From the NCBI GenBank assembly GCA_013361095.1, contig JAATWA010000001.1, positions 682,001 through 746,000 on the forward strand: a stretch of 64,000 nucleotides of DNA. The letters run 5' to 3'. The position numbers were made by a program, and so were the translations under genes. Under the pieces are notes generated by a model that saw only the letters and a program-made list of their open reading frames with translations, had not been told where the DNA came from and searched no databases. Positions 18,005 to 26,663 of the stretch are shown one piece after another; the first letter of the stretch is position 1, and each line of letters begins with the position of its first letter. Source of the stretch: Pseudanabaena biceps (GTDB lineage: Bacteria > Cyanobacteriota > Cyanobacteriia > Pseudanabaenales > Pseudanabaenaceae).

Positions 18005-20449
18005 ATGAGTTTACCTCAACAAAGGTGGCAGATTTCCAACCCCAACCCCGATCTAGCAAAGGCGATCGCTGAGGCAACAGGACTTTCTCCAATAATTGCA
18101 CAGGTTTTATTAAATCGAGGTATAAATACGGCACAATCCGCGAAAATCTTCCTTGATCCTGAGCTAGAGGATTTGCCATCCGCTACGCAAGCTTTTCCAG
18201 ATTTGACCGTCAGTGTCAATCGCATTGAGCAAGCAATTAAAAATGGCGATCGCATTACTATCTGCGGCGATTACGATGTCGATGGCATGACTAGCACGGC
18301 GCTATTAATGCGTACCCTCAAGTTATTGGGAGCAGTGGTGGAATACGAGATTCCTAGTCGGATGAATGAAGGCTATGGAATTAATCAGCGCATTGTCCGA
18401 GATTGTCATGATCGAGATGTGAAATTAATTATCACTGTGGACAATGGCATTACCGCCTATGAAGCGATCGCCCTCGCTAAATCCTTAAATATTTCTGTAA
18501 TTGTCACCGATCATCACGAAGTCCCCGAAGACCTTAGTAAAATCCCTCCCGCGACAGCGATCCTCAATCCTAAATATAAAGTTGATCCCCAATCTCCTTA
18601 CTATACGATCGCAGGGGTTGGAGTTGCCTATGTATTGGCGCTAGAGCTAAGCGATCGCTTTGGGAAACGTACTGAATTAGAACAGCCGCTTTTAGAATTA
18701 TTTACACTAGGTACAATTGCCGACCTTGCCTCCTTAACAGGCATCAATCGCCGTTTAGTCAAAAAGGGGCTGCGATTACTCTCGCAATCTAAGGTAATTG
18801 GCATTATTGCGCTGATCAATGAGTCAGGAATTAGCAAAGATAAACAAGTCGGGATGAAACCTGAAGCGATCGGTTTTGGTTTGGGTCCCAGAATTAATGC
18901 GATCGGCAGAATTGGCAATCCGCAGACAATCATTGATCTGTTGACCTGTGACGAAATGGGACAGGCGATCGAACTAGCGAAAAAATGCGAGGCTACTAAT
19001 AAAGAACGTCAGGAGCTTTGTAAAAATATCGAACAAGAGGCGATCGCCTATATGACAAAAAAGAAGTCAGAAGGTTTTGATATTAAACAAGAACGAGTTT
19101 TGGTGATTGTTGATCGGGAAGTGCAAGAATCCCTCACCCCCAGCCCCTCTCCCAGTAGGGGAGAGGGGAGTAAGAGAAAAAGTCTTCCTGCCCCCCTCTC
19201 ACCCCTTGGGGCGGGTGAGGGCTGGCATCATGGTGTCATCGGAATTGTTGCCTCTCGTTTAGTCGAACGTTATGGCGCTCCTGTTTTTATCGGAAGTTAC
19301 GAAGATGCGGATGGAGAAGAAGAAGCAACCGTTCGTTTCTCCGTAAGAGGAATTCCTGAGTTTCATGTATTCCATTCCCTTGAATATGGAGCAATTAAAA
19401 GTATTCGCAACAAAGGCGGCGGACACAAGGCGGCGGGAGGTTTTACGCTACCTGCGGAAAATATGGAAAAATTGCGACAAGGACTAAGAGAATTTGCCGA
19501 TCGCGAAAATATTCTCCCTAGCCACATCAGCCCACTCATTAATGTCGATGTCCTAGCCGATCTCAGTGATATCTCCATGACCATGCTGCAAACTTGCGAT
19601 CGCCTCCAACCCTGTGGTCTTGGCAATTCCGATCCTGTGTTTTATAGCCAAAATGTGCGCGTACTTTCCCAACAAACTCGCGGTAGAGATAAGATCAAAC
19701 ATCTTTCCTTAGAACTCGATACTGGCAATGACAAAATCAAGGCGATCGCATGGCGATGGGGTGAATATTGTCCTGTGCCTGATTATGTAGATATTGCGTA
19801 CAAGTTACGCGCTAATCAATGGCAAGACACAACTTCAGTAGAATTAGAAATAGTTGGCATTCGCGAGGCTAGTAATATGGCAAATACTGTGGAAAACCCT
19901 CAAAGTTCGCCCAAACATTTGCAATTGCAATATAAACAAGCGCCCCTAATTACTAAGCTTCCGCAATGGCAAAAACTGAGCGAAGCGCCGCGACCTTTAC
20001 CGCGTCCATTACTACTATATGGTTGCGATCGCCCTGCCGATAAGTTTAAAGGTGATGTTGATTGCGATCGCCCTAATCGTGATAAAGCCTATGAAGCGAT
20101 CGTCCTATGGACTTTACCGCCATCTTTCACCCATTTACAATGGCTAATCGCCACCGCTAAACCAGACTATATCTATCTCGGTTCCCATATTCCCGCCATT
20201 CCTTCCATTGACCAATTTCGCACCCAGATTCAATCTCTTAATTTAGAGAATATAGAGAAATTAAATCTATTAGATATCTCACAGCAATGGTGGATTTCTC
20301 CTAGTGCGATCGTCTCTGCTTTGCGCGAATTGAACTATGTCTGTGATTTTCCAGACACATTACATCTTGAAGGTGAACTACTAAAAATGCAGAAGTGGTA
20401 CGGCATTGTGATCGATAAACTTGCTATGATTCTTGCGGATCAACAATAG
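18005..20449 (+). CDS. recJ: Single-stranded-DNA-specific exonuclease RecJ
   Basis: RecJ degrades single-stranded DNA 5' to 3' in recombination and mismatch repair. Seen: DHH-domain motifs ICGDYDVDGMTSTALLMR, TVDNGITAYE, VTDHHEVPE and GVGVAYVLAL, then the DHHA1 domain (WHHGVIGIVASRLVERYGAP, NKGGGHKAAGGFTL) and an OB-fold (ADLSDISMTML to LQPCGLGNSDPVF). At 814 residues it is long, in part because residues about 374-406 (SLTPSPSPSRGEG and APLSPLGAGEG) are an in-frame repeat insertion exactly before the catalytic-domain motif WHHG. The C-terminal 180 residues are a lineage-specific extension. Confidence 0.95.
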   Translation: MSLPQQRWQISNPNPDLAKAIAEATGLSPIIAQVLLNRGINTAQSAKIFLDPELEDLPSATQAFPDLTVSVNRIEQAIKNGDRITICGDYDVDGMTSTALLMRTLKLLGAVVEYEIPSRMNEGYGINQRIVRDCHDRDVKLIITVDNGITAYEAIALAKSLNISVIVTDHHEVPEDLSKIPPATAILNPKYKVDPQSPYYTIAGVGVAYVLALELSDRFGKRTELEQPLLELFTLGTIADLASLTGINRRLVKKGLRLLSQSKVIGIIALINESGISKDKQVGMKPEAIGFGLGPRINAIGRIGNPQTIIDLLTCDEMGQAIELAKKCEATNKERQELCKNIEQEAIAYMTKKKSEGFDIKQERVLVIVDREVQESLTPSPSPSRGEGSKRKSLPAPLSPLGAGEGWHHGVIGIVASRLVERYGAPVFIGSYEDADGEEEATVRFSVRGIPEFHVFHSLEYGAIKSIRNKGGGHKAAGGFTLPAENMEKLRQGLREFADRENILPSHISPLINVDVLADLSDISMTMLQTCDRLQPCGLGNSDPVFYSQNVRVLSQQTRGRDKIKHLSLELDTGNDKIKAIAWRWGEYCPVPDYVDIAYKLRANQWQDTTSVELEIVGIREASNMANTVENPQSSPKHLQLQYKQAPLITKLPQWQKLSEAPRPLPRPLLLYGCDRPADKFKGDVDCDRPNRDKAYEAIVLWTLPPSFTHLQWLIATAKPDYIYLGSHIPAIPSIDQFRTQIQSLNLENIEKLNLLDISQQWWISPSAIVSALRELNYVCDFPDTLHLEGELLKMQKWYGIVIDKLAMILADQQ
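19131..19221. repeat. In-frame GC-rich palindromic repeat inside recJ
   Basis: The outer inverted repeat CCCTCACCC / GGGTGAGGG encloses an inner hairpin CCCCTCTCCC-AGTA-GGGGAGAGGG. Its translation, LTPSPSPSRGEG, is a peptide I recognise from repeat-derived insertions in many bacterial proteins. Its composition differs from the surrounding gene. Confidence 0.85.
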
Positions 20450-20461
20450 GAATGCGACACA

Positions 20462-20725
20462 AAAAAAGATGCTTATCTCACCGAAGTTTTGCGATCGCTG
20501 ATTAATTCACCATAACCAATCCGTTTTGATCTAGCGACTACGGCAAAGTTAGATGAAATGGGTTTAATATTACGCACAGAGACTGGTGTAAAGATCCTCA
20601 ATGAGATACATCGGCGCTATTTCCAAAACCGTTTAGGAGTGCAACCAATGCCTAAAGTCTCGCATTACCAATTCTTGACTGGGAAGAGATTAGTTATAAT
20701 ATCGATTGTCATAAAGAATGCATGA
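20462..20725 (+). pseudogene. Remnant of an AAA-like domain protein (C-terminal part)
   Basis: One frame reads DAYLTEVLRSLINSP, TAA at 20513, then PIRFDLATTAKLDEMGL, a variable stretch, and IHRRYFQNRLGVQ, ending at TGA 20723-20725. The pattern 'P-V/I-R-x-D ... KL..MGLV ... LYR.YF..RLG' is the C-terminal block of the cyanobacterial AAA-like ATPase family usually fused to signalling domains. No start, P-loop or upstream domain is present, and there is an in-frame stop, so this is a decayed fragment. The recJ stop lies just upstream; recJ itself is intact. Confidence 0.55.
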
Positions 20726-20737
20726 TGAGGTTTTGGG

Positions 20738-21178
20738 ATGACGAACAAGCTAGCAACTAATCAGATTTTAATGACAATGGGTGGCGCGATCGCGGCAATC
20801 ATCTCTCCACAAATCGCGATCGCGGAAACTATCACGATTCCACAGCAACCAGTCCAGCCAAGTCTATGGTGGATCACTCAACGGCTTAATCAAGGTTGGG
20901 TCGAAAATATTACGATTAAGCCAGAATCAAAACAGGCGATCGTCACTATCAATACGAGTAGATGGTCATCTGCTGACTATTTACAGCGCTTTAGTTTTCT
21001 GTTTAAGTTAGGCAGTGAAGCCCAAAAGCAAGATTTCAATATTTTATTAAACAATCGTCTTAATCAGAAGATTGCCGAGTACAGCACTCAAGCAGATGTT
21101 TGGCGCATCGATCCTAAATCTCTTGGTGCAGATCCTTTTCGAGTAATCGCCCCAACTATTCTGCAACAGCAGTTTTAA
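20738..21178 (+). CDS. Hypothetical secreted protein
   Basis: 146 residues with a signal peptide (hydrophobic LMTMGGAIAAIISPQIAIA, likely cleavage after AIA). The mature 115 residues have no family I can name: a proline/glutamine-rich start (TIPQQPVQPSLWW), a basic amphipathic middle and a polar C-terminus. A GAGG lies seven bases before the ATG. The stop codon overlaps the left arm of the terminator hairpin. Its conserved-looking cadence suggests a small periplasmic protein of cyanobacteria, but the function is unknown. Confidence 0.6.
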   Translation: MTNKLATNQILMTMGGAIAAIISPQIAIAETITIPQQPVQPSLWWITQRLNQGWVENITIKPESKQAIVTINTSRWSSADYLQRFSFLFKLGSEAQKQDFNILLNNRLNQKIAEYSTQADVWRIDPKSLGADPFRVIAPTILQQQF

Positions 21179-21210
21179 AACTAAAAGTGGCTCCGCCACT
21201 TTTAGTTTTA
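21176..21210. terminator. Hairpin terminator, convergent genes
   Basis: TAAAACTAAAAGTGGC / GCCACTTTTAGTTTTA around TCC overlaps the upstream stop codon and lies 18 bp before the mscS stop. The A/T-rich outer arms could serve both strands. The same arm pattern recurs at 33998 and 61227. Confidence 0.75.
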
Positions 21211-21227
21211 GCAGAGAAGTGTTTCGC

Positions 21228-22733
21228 TTACATTTTGCCTAAGTTAATGCCAAACAAATTATTGAGCCGATCGCGTACCCACGACAGGGCGGCATATTGC
21301 GATCGCTGAAGTTCTTCTTCATTCAGCAATCCGAGGCTAATTAGAACCTGTTGTCGTTCCGATAGTTTTAAGGCAATTTGTTCTCCCAACTCTCTATGCT
21401 CACTGAGGAGTTTTTTTAACTGCTGGCGCTCCACAACGAATAGGACTGTATCTTTAGTTAAAGCTCTAACTGTCGCCGTGCGTGGCGTTCCAGTTAGCAG
21501 GGAAATTTCGCCAAAGAATTCGCCTGTAACTAAAGTCGCGATCGCTTGATTATTCTTCTCCGAAAAAACTTCCACAGCGCCCGACAGAATAATGTAAAAC
21601 TCATCACTAGGATCATTTTCACGACAAATTACTTGACTGATATCAAAATATTTGCGATATCCCCTAGCAATCAGCGCGAATAATTCGACCTCAGTACATC
21701 TTTCAAAATAGGAGATTTTTCGTAACAGGTCACGCAGACTATGGGTACTAATTTCATCATCTTCTGCGTCTACATCTTTTGGATTTATTTGTGAGTCATG
21801 TTTAATAGATTTGTCATGTTGAGAGTCAGGAGATAATGGATTAACAAAGTGCCAGAGTGACTCAGGATTATGAATGATTAGCTCTCTAGTGGGGAAGGGA
21901 ATTCTAATTCCTCTAGATCGAAATTCATAGGCAATCCGAAAATTGATTGAGCTGCGGATTGGCTCGTTAGCATTAGGATCTGCAATCCATATTAATAGAT
22001 CAAAGTCAAGAGATTCTTTCCCAAATGCTTTGAACCAAACCTCTGGAGCAGGGTTAGTTAATACTCTTGGTTCATGGCGAGCGGCTGTTAGCAAAGCTTC
22101 GGTCAAAATCAATAGATCTGTATCATAGGCAACGCTGACAGGGACATGAATCCGACAAGTATGTCCTTCATAGCTCCAGTTAATTGTGTTGTTTTCGATG
22201 AAGCGTTGATTTGGCACAATCACATATAAGTCATCTTCAGTCCGTAAAATTGTGGAGCGAATTGAAATCTTTTCAATTGTGCCTTTAAGTCCCCCAACTT
22301 CTATATAGTCTCCAACTTTTAGAGTTTGTTCAAATAATAGAACTAAGCCACTGATAAAGTTGCTAGCAAGATTTTGTAATCCGAATCCAATGCCAATGCC
22401 AACGACACCAGCAATCACGGCTAAGGAGCTAAGATTTATGCCTGCTGTTTGTAAGATCACGATGCAGCTAATCGTGATTAATAAGTATTTGACAAATACA
22501 GTGATCGCTTCCTGTAATCCACGATTAATTCGTAATTTTGTTAAGAGCGATCGCCGTATCAGTTCACTAACTATTTTTGATGTCAAAAATGCTAAGACGA
22601 TTAATCCTAGCAAGGACAAAATTGAGGCTAGGGATAATTTAGTGCCGCCAACATCCAAAATTTGGGCTGTGAAGATTTCATATAGTTTTGTTGCTAAGGC
22701 ATCCATTTCTTCTACTGTTTCTCCACCGCTCAA
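21228..22733 (-). CDS. MscS-family mechanosensitive channel with cyclic-nucleotide-binding domain
   Basis: 501 residues. Membrane helices lie in about residues 25-120 (SILSLLGLIVLAFLTSKIV, YLLITISCIVILQTAGI). The pore helix and MscS beta-domain follow: GIGIGFGLQNLASNFISGL, then VGDYIEVGGLKGTIEKISIR and VPNQRFIENNTINW. The C-terminal domain (about 345-470) is a cNMP-binding fold with FFGEISLLTGTPRTATVRAL as phosphate-binding cassette. Such channels are proposed to be gated or tuned by cyclic nucleotides rather than tension alone. A cAMP-related role is inferred, and no cyclase is adjacent. Confidence 0.92.
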   Translation of the reverse strand: MSGGETVEEMDALATKLYEIFTAQILDVGGTKLSLASILSLLGLIVLAFLTSKIVSELIRRSLLTKLRINRGLQEAITVFVKYLLITISCIVILQTAGINLSSLAVIAGVVGIGIGFGLQNLASNFISGLVLLFEQTLKVGDYIEVGGLKGTIEKISIRSTILRTEDDLYVIVPNQRFIENNTINWSYEGHTCRIHVPVSVAYDTDLLILTEALLTAARHEPRVLTNPAPEVWFKAFGKESLDFDLLIWIADPNANEPIRSSINFRIAYEFRSRGIRIPFPTRELIIHNPESLWHFVNPLSPDSQHDKSIKHDSQINPKDVDAEDDEISTHSLRDLLRKISYFERCTEVELFALIARGYRKYFDISQVICRENDPSDEFYIILSGAVEVFSEKNNQAIATLVTGEFFGEISLLTGTPRTATVRALTKDTVLFVVERQQLKKLLSEHRELGEQIALKLSERQQVLISLGLLNEEELQRSQYAALSWVRDRLNNLFGINLGKM

Positions 22734-22770
22734 ACCAAAGTATAGCGATTTTTATATTGCTTACGCCAAT

Positions 22771-22833
22771 TAAAGCCGAAGAAGATTTTGAAAGGCTGGC
22801 TTCGCCAGCCTTTCAAAATCTTCTTCGGCTTTA
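22771..22833. repeat. Hairpin repeat, 30-bp arms
   Basis: Perfect arms beginning TAAAGCCGAAGAAGATTTTG around TTC, directly upstream of the MscS gene and abutting the next hairpin. Confidence 0.9.
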
Positions 22834-22875
22834 AAAAAGCTAGAGGTGGTGCTTTGCAACACCTCTAGCTTTTTA
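22834..22875 (-). terminator. Hairpin terminator for the propeller gene
   Basis: AAAAAGCTAGAGGTG / CACCTCTAGCTTTTT arms with an inner GTGC-TTT-GCAA, ending six bases from the stop of the minus-strand gene. A T-run is present on the transcript strand. Confidence 0.75.
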
Positions 22876-22880
22876 CTTGC

Positions 22881-23990
22881 TTAACGCGCAACTTTATAAA
22901 CTAATGTCGCATTGGCATTAGGAATTTCGGAGGGTTTCAGATTCGTATTGACCTTGCCTAATCCTTCCATTGTCCCGATCCACAGTTGCTGACTATAAAC
23001 TAATAAACTAGTCACCGAGTTACTGGGCAGATTAAAAATCGAAGCAATAATTGCGCCATTGTAAGTATTAGCTAGCACTAGTCCATCTCGCATCCCAATC
23101 CATAATTGACCACTGTTATTACTAGCGAGTGCCACAATATCTTTGCCCGTCACCGAGTTAAATCTGGCGATCGCTTTGTAGGTTCTGGGATTAATTTCGA
23201 TGACATTGCGCGGTGTGCCTGCCCAGATTTTACCCGATGGCTCAATGGCGATCGCTTGCACAATCTGACCTGAGACAAAGGGAACTTGAGCAATAATTTT
23301 GGCAGTCCCTGGATTAATTTTGACCAAACCATTAAGAGTCCCAACCCAAATATTACCCGCTTGATCGCTCTGCATCACGTTGGCTGATGTCCCTGGGAGA
23401 TTTGGCATTCTGGCATAGGTTTCCGCATTGTAGGGACTGATGCGCGTTAACCCTTGATCAGTGCCAACCCAAATAAAACCAGCGCGATCAATCTCAAGGC
23501 TTAAAATGCGGCTGGATGAAAGTTGAAGGGCAATGTTTTCTATTTTGCCAGAGCTAGGTTGAATCTGATATAACCCCGAAGTTGTGCCTACCCAAAAATA
23601 ACCCCGTCGATCTTCTAGTAAAGCGGTGACTGTGGAATTTGGTAGAGATATTGAGGCGATCGCTGTACCTGTTTTGGGATCAATTTGCAGTAAACCTTGC
23701 CAAGTGCCAACCCAAAACCGACCGCGATTGTCTACAAGAGTAGAGCTAATCCGATTATCAGTGCTAAGCGATGGCTGACGGGCTATCAATAAATTGTCTG
23801 TTTTAAGCTGTGACTTAACTGGGTTTAATCCTGTTGTCTGCGTCATGGCATAGCCCTCTGAGCATAGGCTAGTTACACTAATCGCAATAATTAACGTCAG
23901 TAATTTAGGAAGTGTATTCACTGCGCCTAATAATTTTGTAAATACCCCTGCCACTAAACTTATTTGCAGTCTTTTTCTTGTTGACAACAT
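22881..23990 (-). CDS. Exported beta-propeller protein (two-component regulator propeller repeats)
   Basis: 369 residues with an N-terminal signal or anchor (LLTLIIAISVTSLCSEGYAM). The rest is a run of about seven repeats of some 40 residues, each with the motif [F/I]WVGT..GL..I.P or close to it: GRFWVGTWQGLLQIDPKTG, GYFWVGTTSGLYQI, GFIWVGTDQGLTRI, GNIWVGTLNGLVKI, GKIWAGT, GQLWIGM and QLWIGTMEGL. This is the propeller repeat seen in periplasmic sensor modules of hybrid two-component systems, here free-standing with no kinase domain. A substrate or partner cannot be deduced. Confidence 0.83.
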   Translation of the reverse strand: MLSTRKRLQISLVAGVFTKLLGAVNTLPKLLTLIIAISVTSLCSEGYAMTQTTGLNPVKSQLKTDNLLIARQPSLSTDNRISSTLVDNRGRFWVGTWQGLLQIDPKTGTAIASISLPNSTVTALLEDRRGYFWVGTTSGLYQIQPSSGKIENIALQLSSSRILSLEIDRAGFIWVGTDQGLTRISPYNAETYARMPNLPGTSANVMQSDQAGNIWVGTLNGLVKINPGTAKIIAQVPFVSGQIVQAIAIEPSGKIWAGTPRNVIEINPRTYKAIARFNSVTGKDIVALASNNSGQLWIGMRDGLVLANTYNGAIIASIFNLPSNSVTSLLVYSQQLWIGTMEGLGKVNTNLKPSEIPNANATLVYKVAR

Positions 23991-24067
23991 CTTTAAAATC
24001 TCTACTTACACCCTTTTAAGGGTCAGATGTTAGCACAAGAGTTCGCGATCGCTACATCAATTAATAT

Positions 24068-24124
24068 AAAAACCAAAGAAGCTAGTTAGCCCGCTTTGCA
24101 GGTTAACTAGCTTCTTTGGTTTTT
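24068..24124. repeat. Hairpin repeat, 27-bp arms
   Basis: AAAAACCAAAGAAGCTAGTTA arms around TTT with two mismatches near the tip. The CAAAGAAGCTNNTT segment matches the family C cores at 4114 and 5141. Confidence 0.8.
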
Positions 24125-24152
24125 ACAGCAATTTCTGATCAAAGAACCAGAG

Positions 24153-24199
24153 GAAATTTTTTTAAAAGTGTTGCAAAGCAACACTTTTAAAAAAATTTC
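24153..24199. repeat. Hairpin repeat, 22-bp arms
   Basis: GAAATTTTTTTAAAAGTG arms around AAA, followed by TTGAGCGCAAAGCGCTAGAA (a family A-type end) just before the ABC exporter stop. Confidence 0.8.
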
Positions 24200-24236
24200 T
24201 TGGTTAGGGTTTGAGCGCAAAGCGCTAGAAGCTAAG

Positions 24237-25997
24237 CTACTTACTAGTAATCGCGTTTTCTAGTTTGTGCTGATTCCAGAGCTTTTGATAGAGCCTAGAC
24301 TCAGAAACTAGTTCCGCGTGAGTTCCCACTTGCACAACTTTACCTGCATCCATCAAGATAATGCGATCGCAAGTAGAGGCAGCATAAAGGTTATGGGTAA
24401 TGAATAGAACAGTTTTATTATCTGGCAGATTATTTAAAATACCAATTGCAGTCTGATTATCCACACTAGAGAGCGCATCATCTAACACCAAAATTGGCGT
24501 ATCGACCAACAAAGCTCTCGCTAAAGCTGTACGTTGCCTTTGTCCACCTGAAAGAGTGATGCCACGCTCACCCACCAAGGTGTCATATTGCTTCGGAAAC
24601 GTGAGTACTTCTTGCTCTATCCGAGCTTTATTGGCGAAGTTCTCTACTTCATGATCGTAGGCTTGGGGTTTGCCATAGCGAATGTTGTCGCGCATGGTCG
24701 CACTAAACAGGAAGCTATCTTGAGGAACAAAGGAAATGATCTGGCGCAAATCATCAATCCGCATCTTAGTAATATCGATGCCATCCACAAATATTTGACC
24801 AGAAGGAACTTCCACTAGACGCATCAAGGCATTAGCGAGGGTTGTCTTACCAGAACCAATGGTTCCTAAAATAGCAATAGTTTCGCTAGGATAAATTGTG
24901 AAGTTAACTTGATTGAGCGCAGGAACTTCCGCGTCAGGATATGTAAATGTCAGATCGCGAGCTTCAATTTTGCCAACAACTTCAGACTTATCAAGGGCGA
25001 TCGCATCATTTGCATCTACATTAGCAGGCGGTATATCGAGAATGCCTTGAATACGACCAATGCTGACGATGCCGCGCTGATAAGTCACCATCACAAAGCC
25101 CAAAATTGCCGTTGGGAAGATTAATCTTTCCACATAGATAATCAAACTCAATAGGTCGCCAATTTTAAAACTGGTATTAGCAGGATTAGCTAACTTCTCT
25201 CCTCCAAACCAAACCAATACCAAAAAGCTAATACTGGCAATGCCGCCCAAAAGAGGAAATAAAATATTACGACTCTTCGCCATTTTTAGATTGGCATCTA
25301 GCAGGCGATCGTTTAGTTTGCTAAAGGCTTCGAGCTCATTATTTTCTTGGGCATAGGTCTTGATTAGCGCCATGCCGTTAAGGTCTTCTTGCAAGAGTGA
25401 GCTAACTTGCGAAAGTTCTTCTTGTACAAGCAACTGTTCATCGCGCAACTGACCACTAAATCTCTGCACGATCACCAACATAATTGGATATATCGAAACA
25501 GACAGCAAGGTTAGCATCGGATCGATCGCCACCATTACGGGCAGCGTCAAGCCATACACAAATACCGAGTTAATGATACTAAGCAGAGCAAAACCCATCA
25601 GGCGGCGGATATTTTCTACGTCGCTGGTGACAATGCTAATGGTTTCGCCTGCGGAGTTGTTGGCAAAATAACTGGGTGGCAGTTTAAGCAAATGCTCAAA
25701 AATTTGTTGCTTGAGACTATATTCAATTTTGCGTCCGATGCCAAAAATCCATACCCTCGAAGCCATCCGAATTACCCACATCACCGATGAGAGTCCGATG
25801 ATTAGCCAGACATAGGACATCAAGCTCTGAAATCCAGAAGTTTTGAGTGTACCAAGATCTTCGACAGCAGCACGGATCAGCCAAGGAATATAAGTGCCGA
25901 GAATATTGGCTAGCAATAGGGCAATTGTGCCGATAGCTAGGTCGCTCCAGTAAGGACGGAGATAGTTTTGAAGGTTTTGAAATTGCGATCGCGCCAT
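24237..25997 (-). CDS. ABC exporter half-transporter (TMD-NBD)
   Basis: 586 residues. A six-helix type IV exporter membrane domain (residues about 15-310) is followed by an ATPase domain with Walker A GTIGSGKTTLANAL, Q-loop VPQDSFLF, signature LSGGQRQRTALARAL, Walker B ILVLDDALSSVD and switch His in ITHN. The residue after the Walker B Asp is Asp rather than the catalytic Glu (LDDALS instead of LDEATS), as in the degenerate-site subunit of heterodimeric exporters of the MdlA/TM287 type. A second subunit with an intact Glu would be expected elsewhere; none is in the window. The substrate is unknown. Confidence 0.92.
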   Translation of the reverse strand: MARSQFQNLQNYLRPYWSDLAIGTIALLLANILGTYIPWLIRAAVEDLGTLKTSGFQSLMSYVWLIIGLSSVMWVIRMASRVWIFGIGRKIEYSLKQQIFEHLLKLPPSYFANNSAGETISIVTSDVENIRRLMGFALLSIINSVFVYGLTLPVMVAIDPMLTLLSVSIYPIMLVIVQRFSGQLRDEQLLVQEELSQVSSLLQEDLNGMALIKTYAQENNELEAFSKLNDRLLDANLKMAKSRNILFPLLGGIASISFLVLVWFGGEKLANPANTSFKIGDLLSLIIYVERLIFPTAILGFVMVTYQRGIVSIGRIQGILDIPPANVDANDAIALDKSEVVGKIEARDLTFTYPDAEVPALNQVNFTIYPSETIAILGTIGSGKTTLANALMRLVEVPSGQIFVDGIDITKMRIDDLRQIISFVPQDSFLFSATMRDNIRYGKPQAYDHEVENFANKARIEQEVLTFPKQYDTLVGERGITLSGGQRQRTALARALLVDTPILVLDDALSSVDNQTAIGILNNLPDNKTVLFITHNLYAASTCDRIILMDAGKVVQVGTHAELVSESRLYQKLWNQHKLENAITSK

Positions 25998-26043
25998 AAT
26001 ATTTCTATCTTACTTGAGAGTGCAAATCGCTGTCTTATAACCC

Positions 26044-26114
26044 AGCAATTCCCATTATAAAAATTGGTTTTTGTGAAAGCCATCCGTAGGCTGGCTTTCA
26101 CAAAAACCAATTTT
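26044..26114. mobile_element. Family D element, partial
   Basis: The left end AGCAATTCCCATTAT, then 26-bp arms beginning AAAATTGGTTTTTGTGAAAG around GTA. The right terminal repeat is missing, replaced by GGGGTTTTCGAC. Confidence 0.65.
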
Positions 26115-26299
26115 GGGGTTTTCGACATCTTTGACGCGGAAAACCTCAAAATTAGTTTCATATTGAGTTGACTATTAACAAATTTCACCCATTAGAGAGT
26201 TGCCAAGCTAAGTTTCGCCCATTATTGTGATTGCAGAAACAAAAAGTTAAACTTTGCGTCTATATAGTGTGTTGGTTCAAAAAAATTTTTGGGAGGAAT

Positions 26300-26491
26300 A
26301 TGAAGATGAGTAGCAATCTCAGACTTAAATCTAGTATTACCTTGCTAGTGTTGGCTGCTGCCATGCTCGCTAGCCCCAAACAGCCCACTAAAGTCCCTAC
26401 ATCAGCACTCATATCTCATCAACCCGCGATCGCAGCTTCAGCAATTGGAGCGATCGCCCTCAGCATCCACCAATCCGACAATATTATCTAA
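26300..26491 (+). CDS. Small hypothetical protein, possible signal or membrane peptide
   Basis: 63 residues. Translation is supported by GGGAGG three to nine bases upstream of two in-frame ATGs (26300 and 26306). The N-terminus is basic (MKMSSNLRLK) with a hydrophobic run SSITLLVLAAAMLAS, typical of a signal peptide. The remainder is short and alanine-rich (AIAASAIGAIALSI) and includes two HIP1 octamers. No family is recognised. It could be a chance frame, but the ribosome-binding site and signal-like start argue for a gene. Confidence 0.4.
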   Translation: MKMSSNLRLKSSITLLVLAAAMLASPKQPTKVPTSALISHQPAIAASAIGAIALSIHQSDNII

Positions 26492-26524
26492 ACAAAGCGC
26501 AAAGCACTTTGTTAAAAACCCAAA

Positions 26525-26605
26525 AGATGAGTTGCGGCGCTTTGTGCCGCGACTCATCTGCTAAAAAACTAGAGGCGACGCATTGCGTCGCCTCTAGTTT
26601 TTTAG
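26525..26605. repeat. Two tandem hairpin repeats
   Basis: First: imperfect 16-bp arms beginning AGATGAGTTGCGGC around TTT. Second, at 26561-26605: perfect 21-bp arms beginning CTAAAAAACTAGAGGC around ATT. They lie between the small ORF and the RNB gene. Confidence 0.85.
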
Positions 26606-26663
26606 GTGAGATAAAACGGTAGAATATTAAAGAAATTTTGGCTTTGCTGAACAAGGGGCAATT

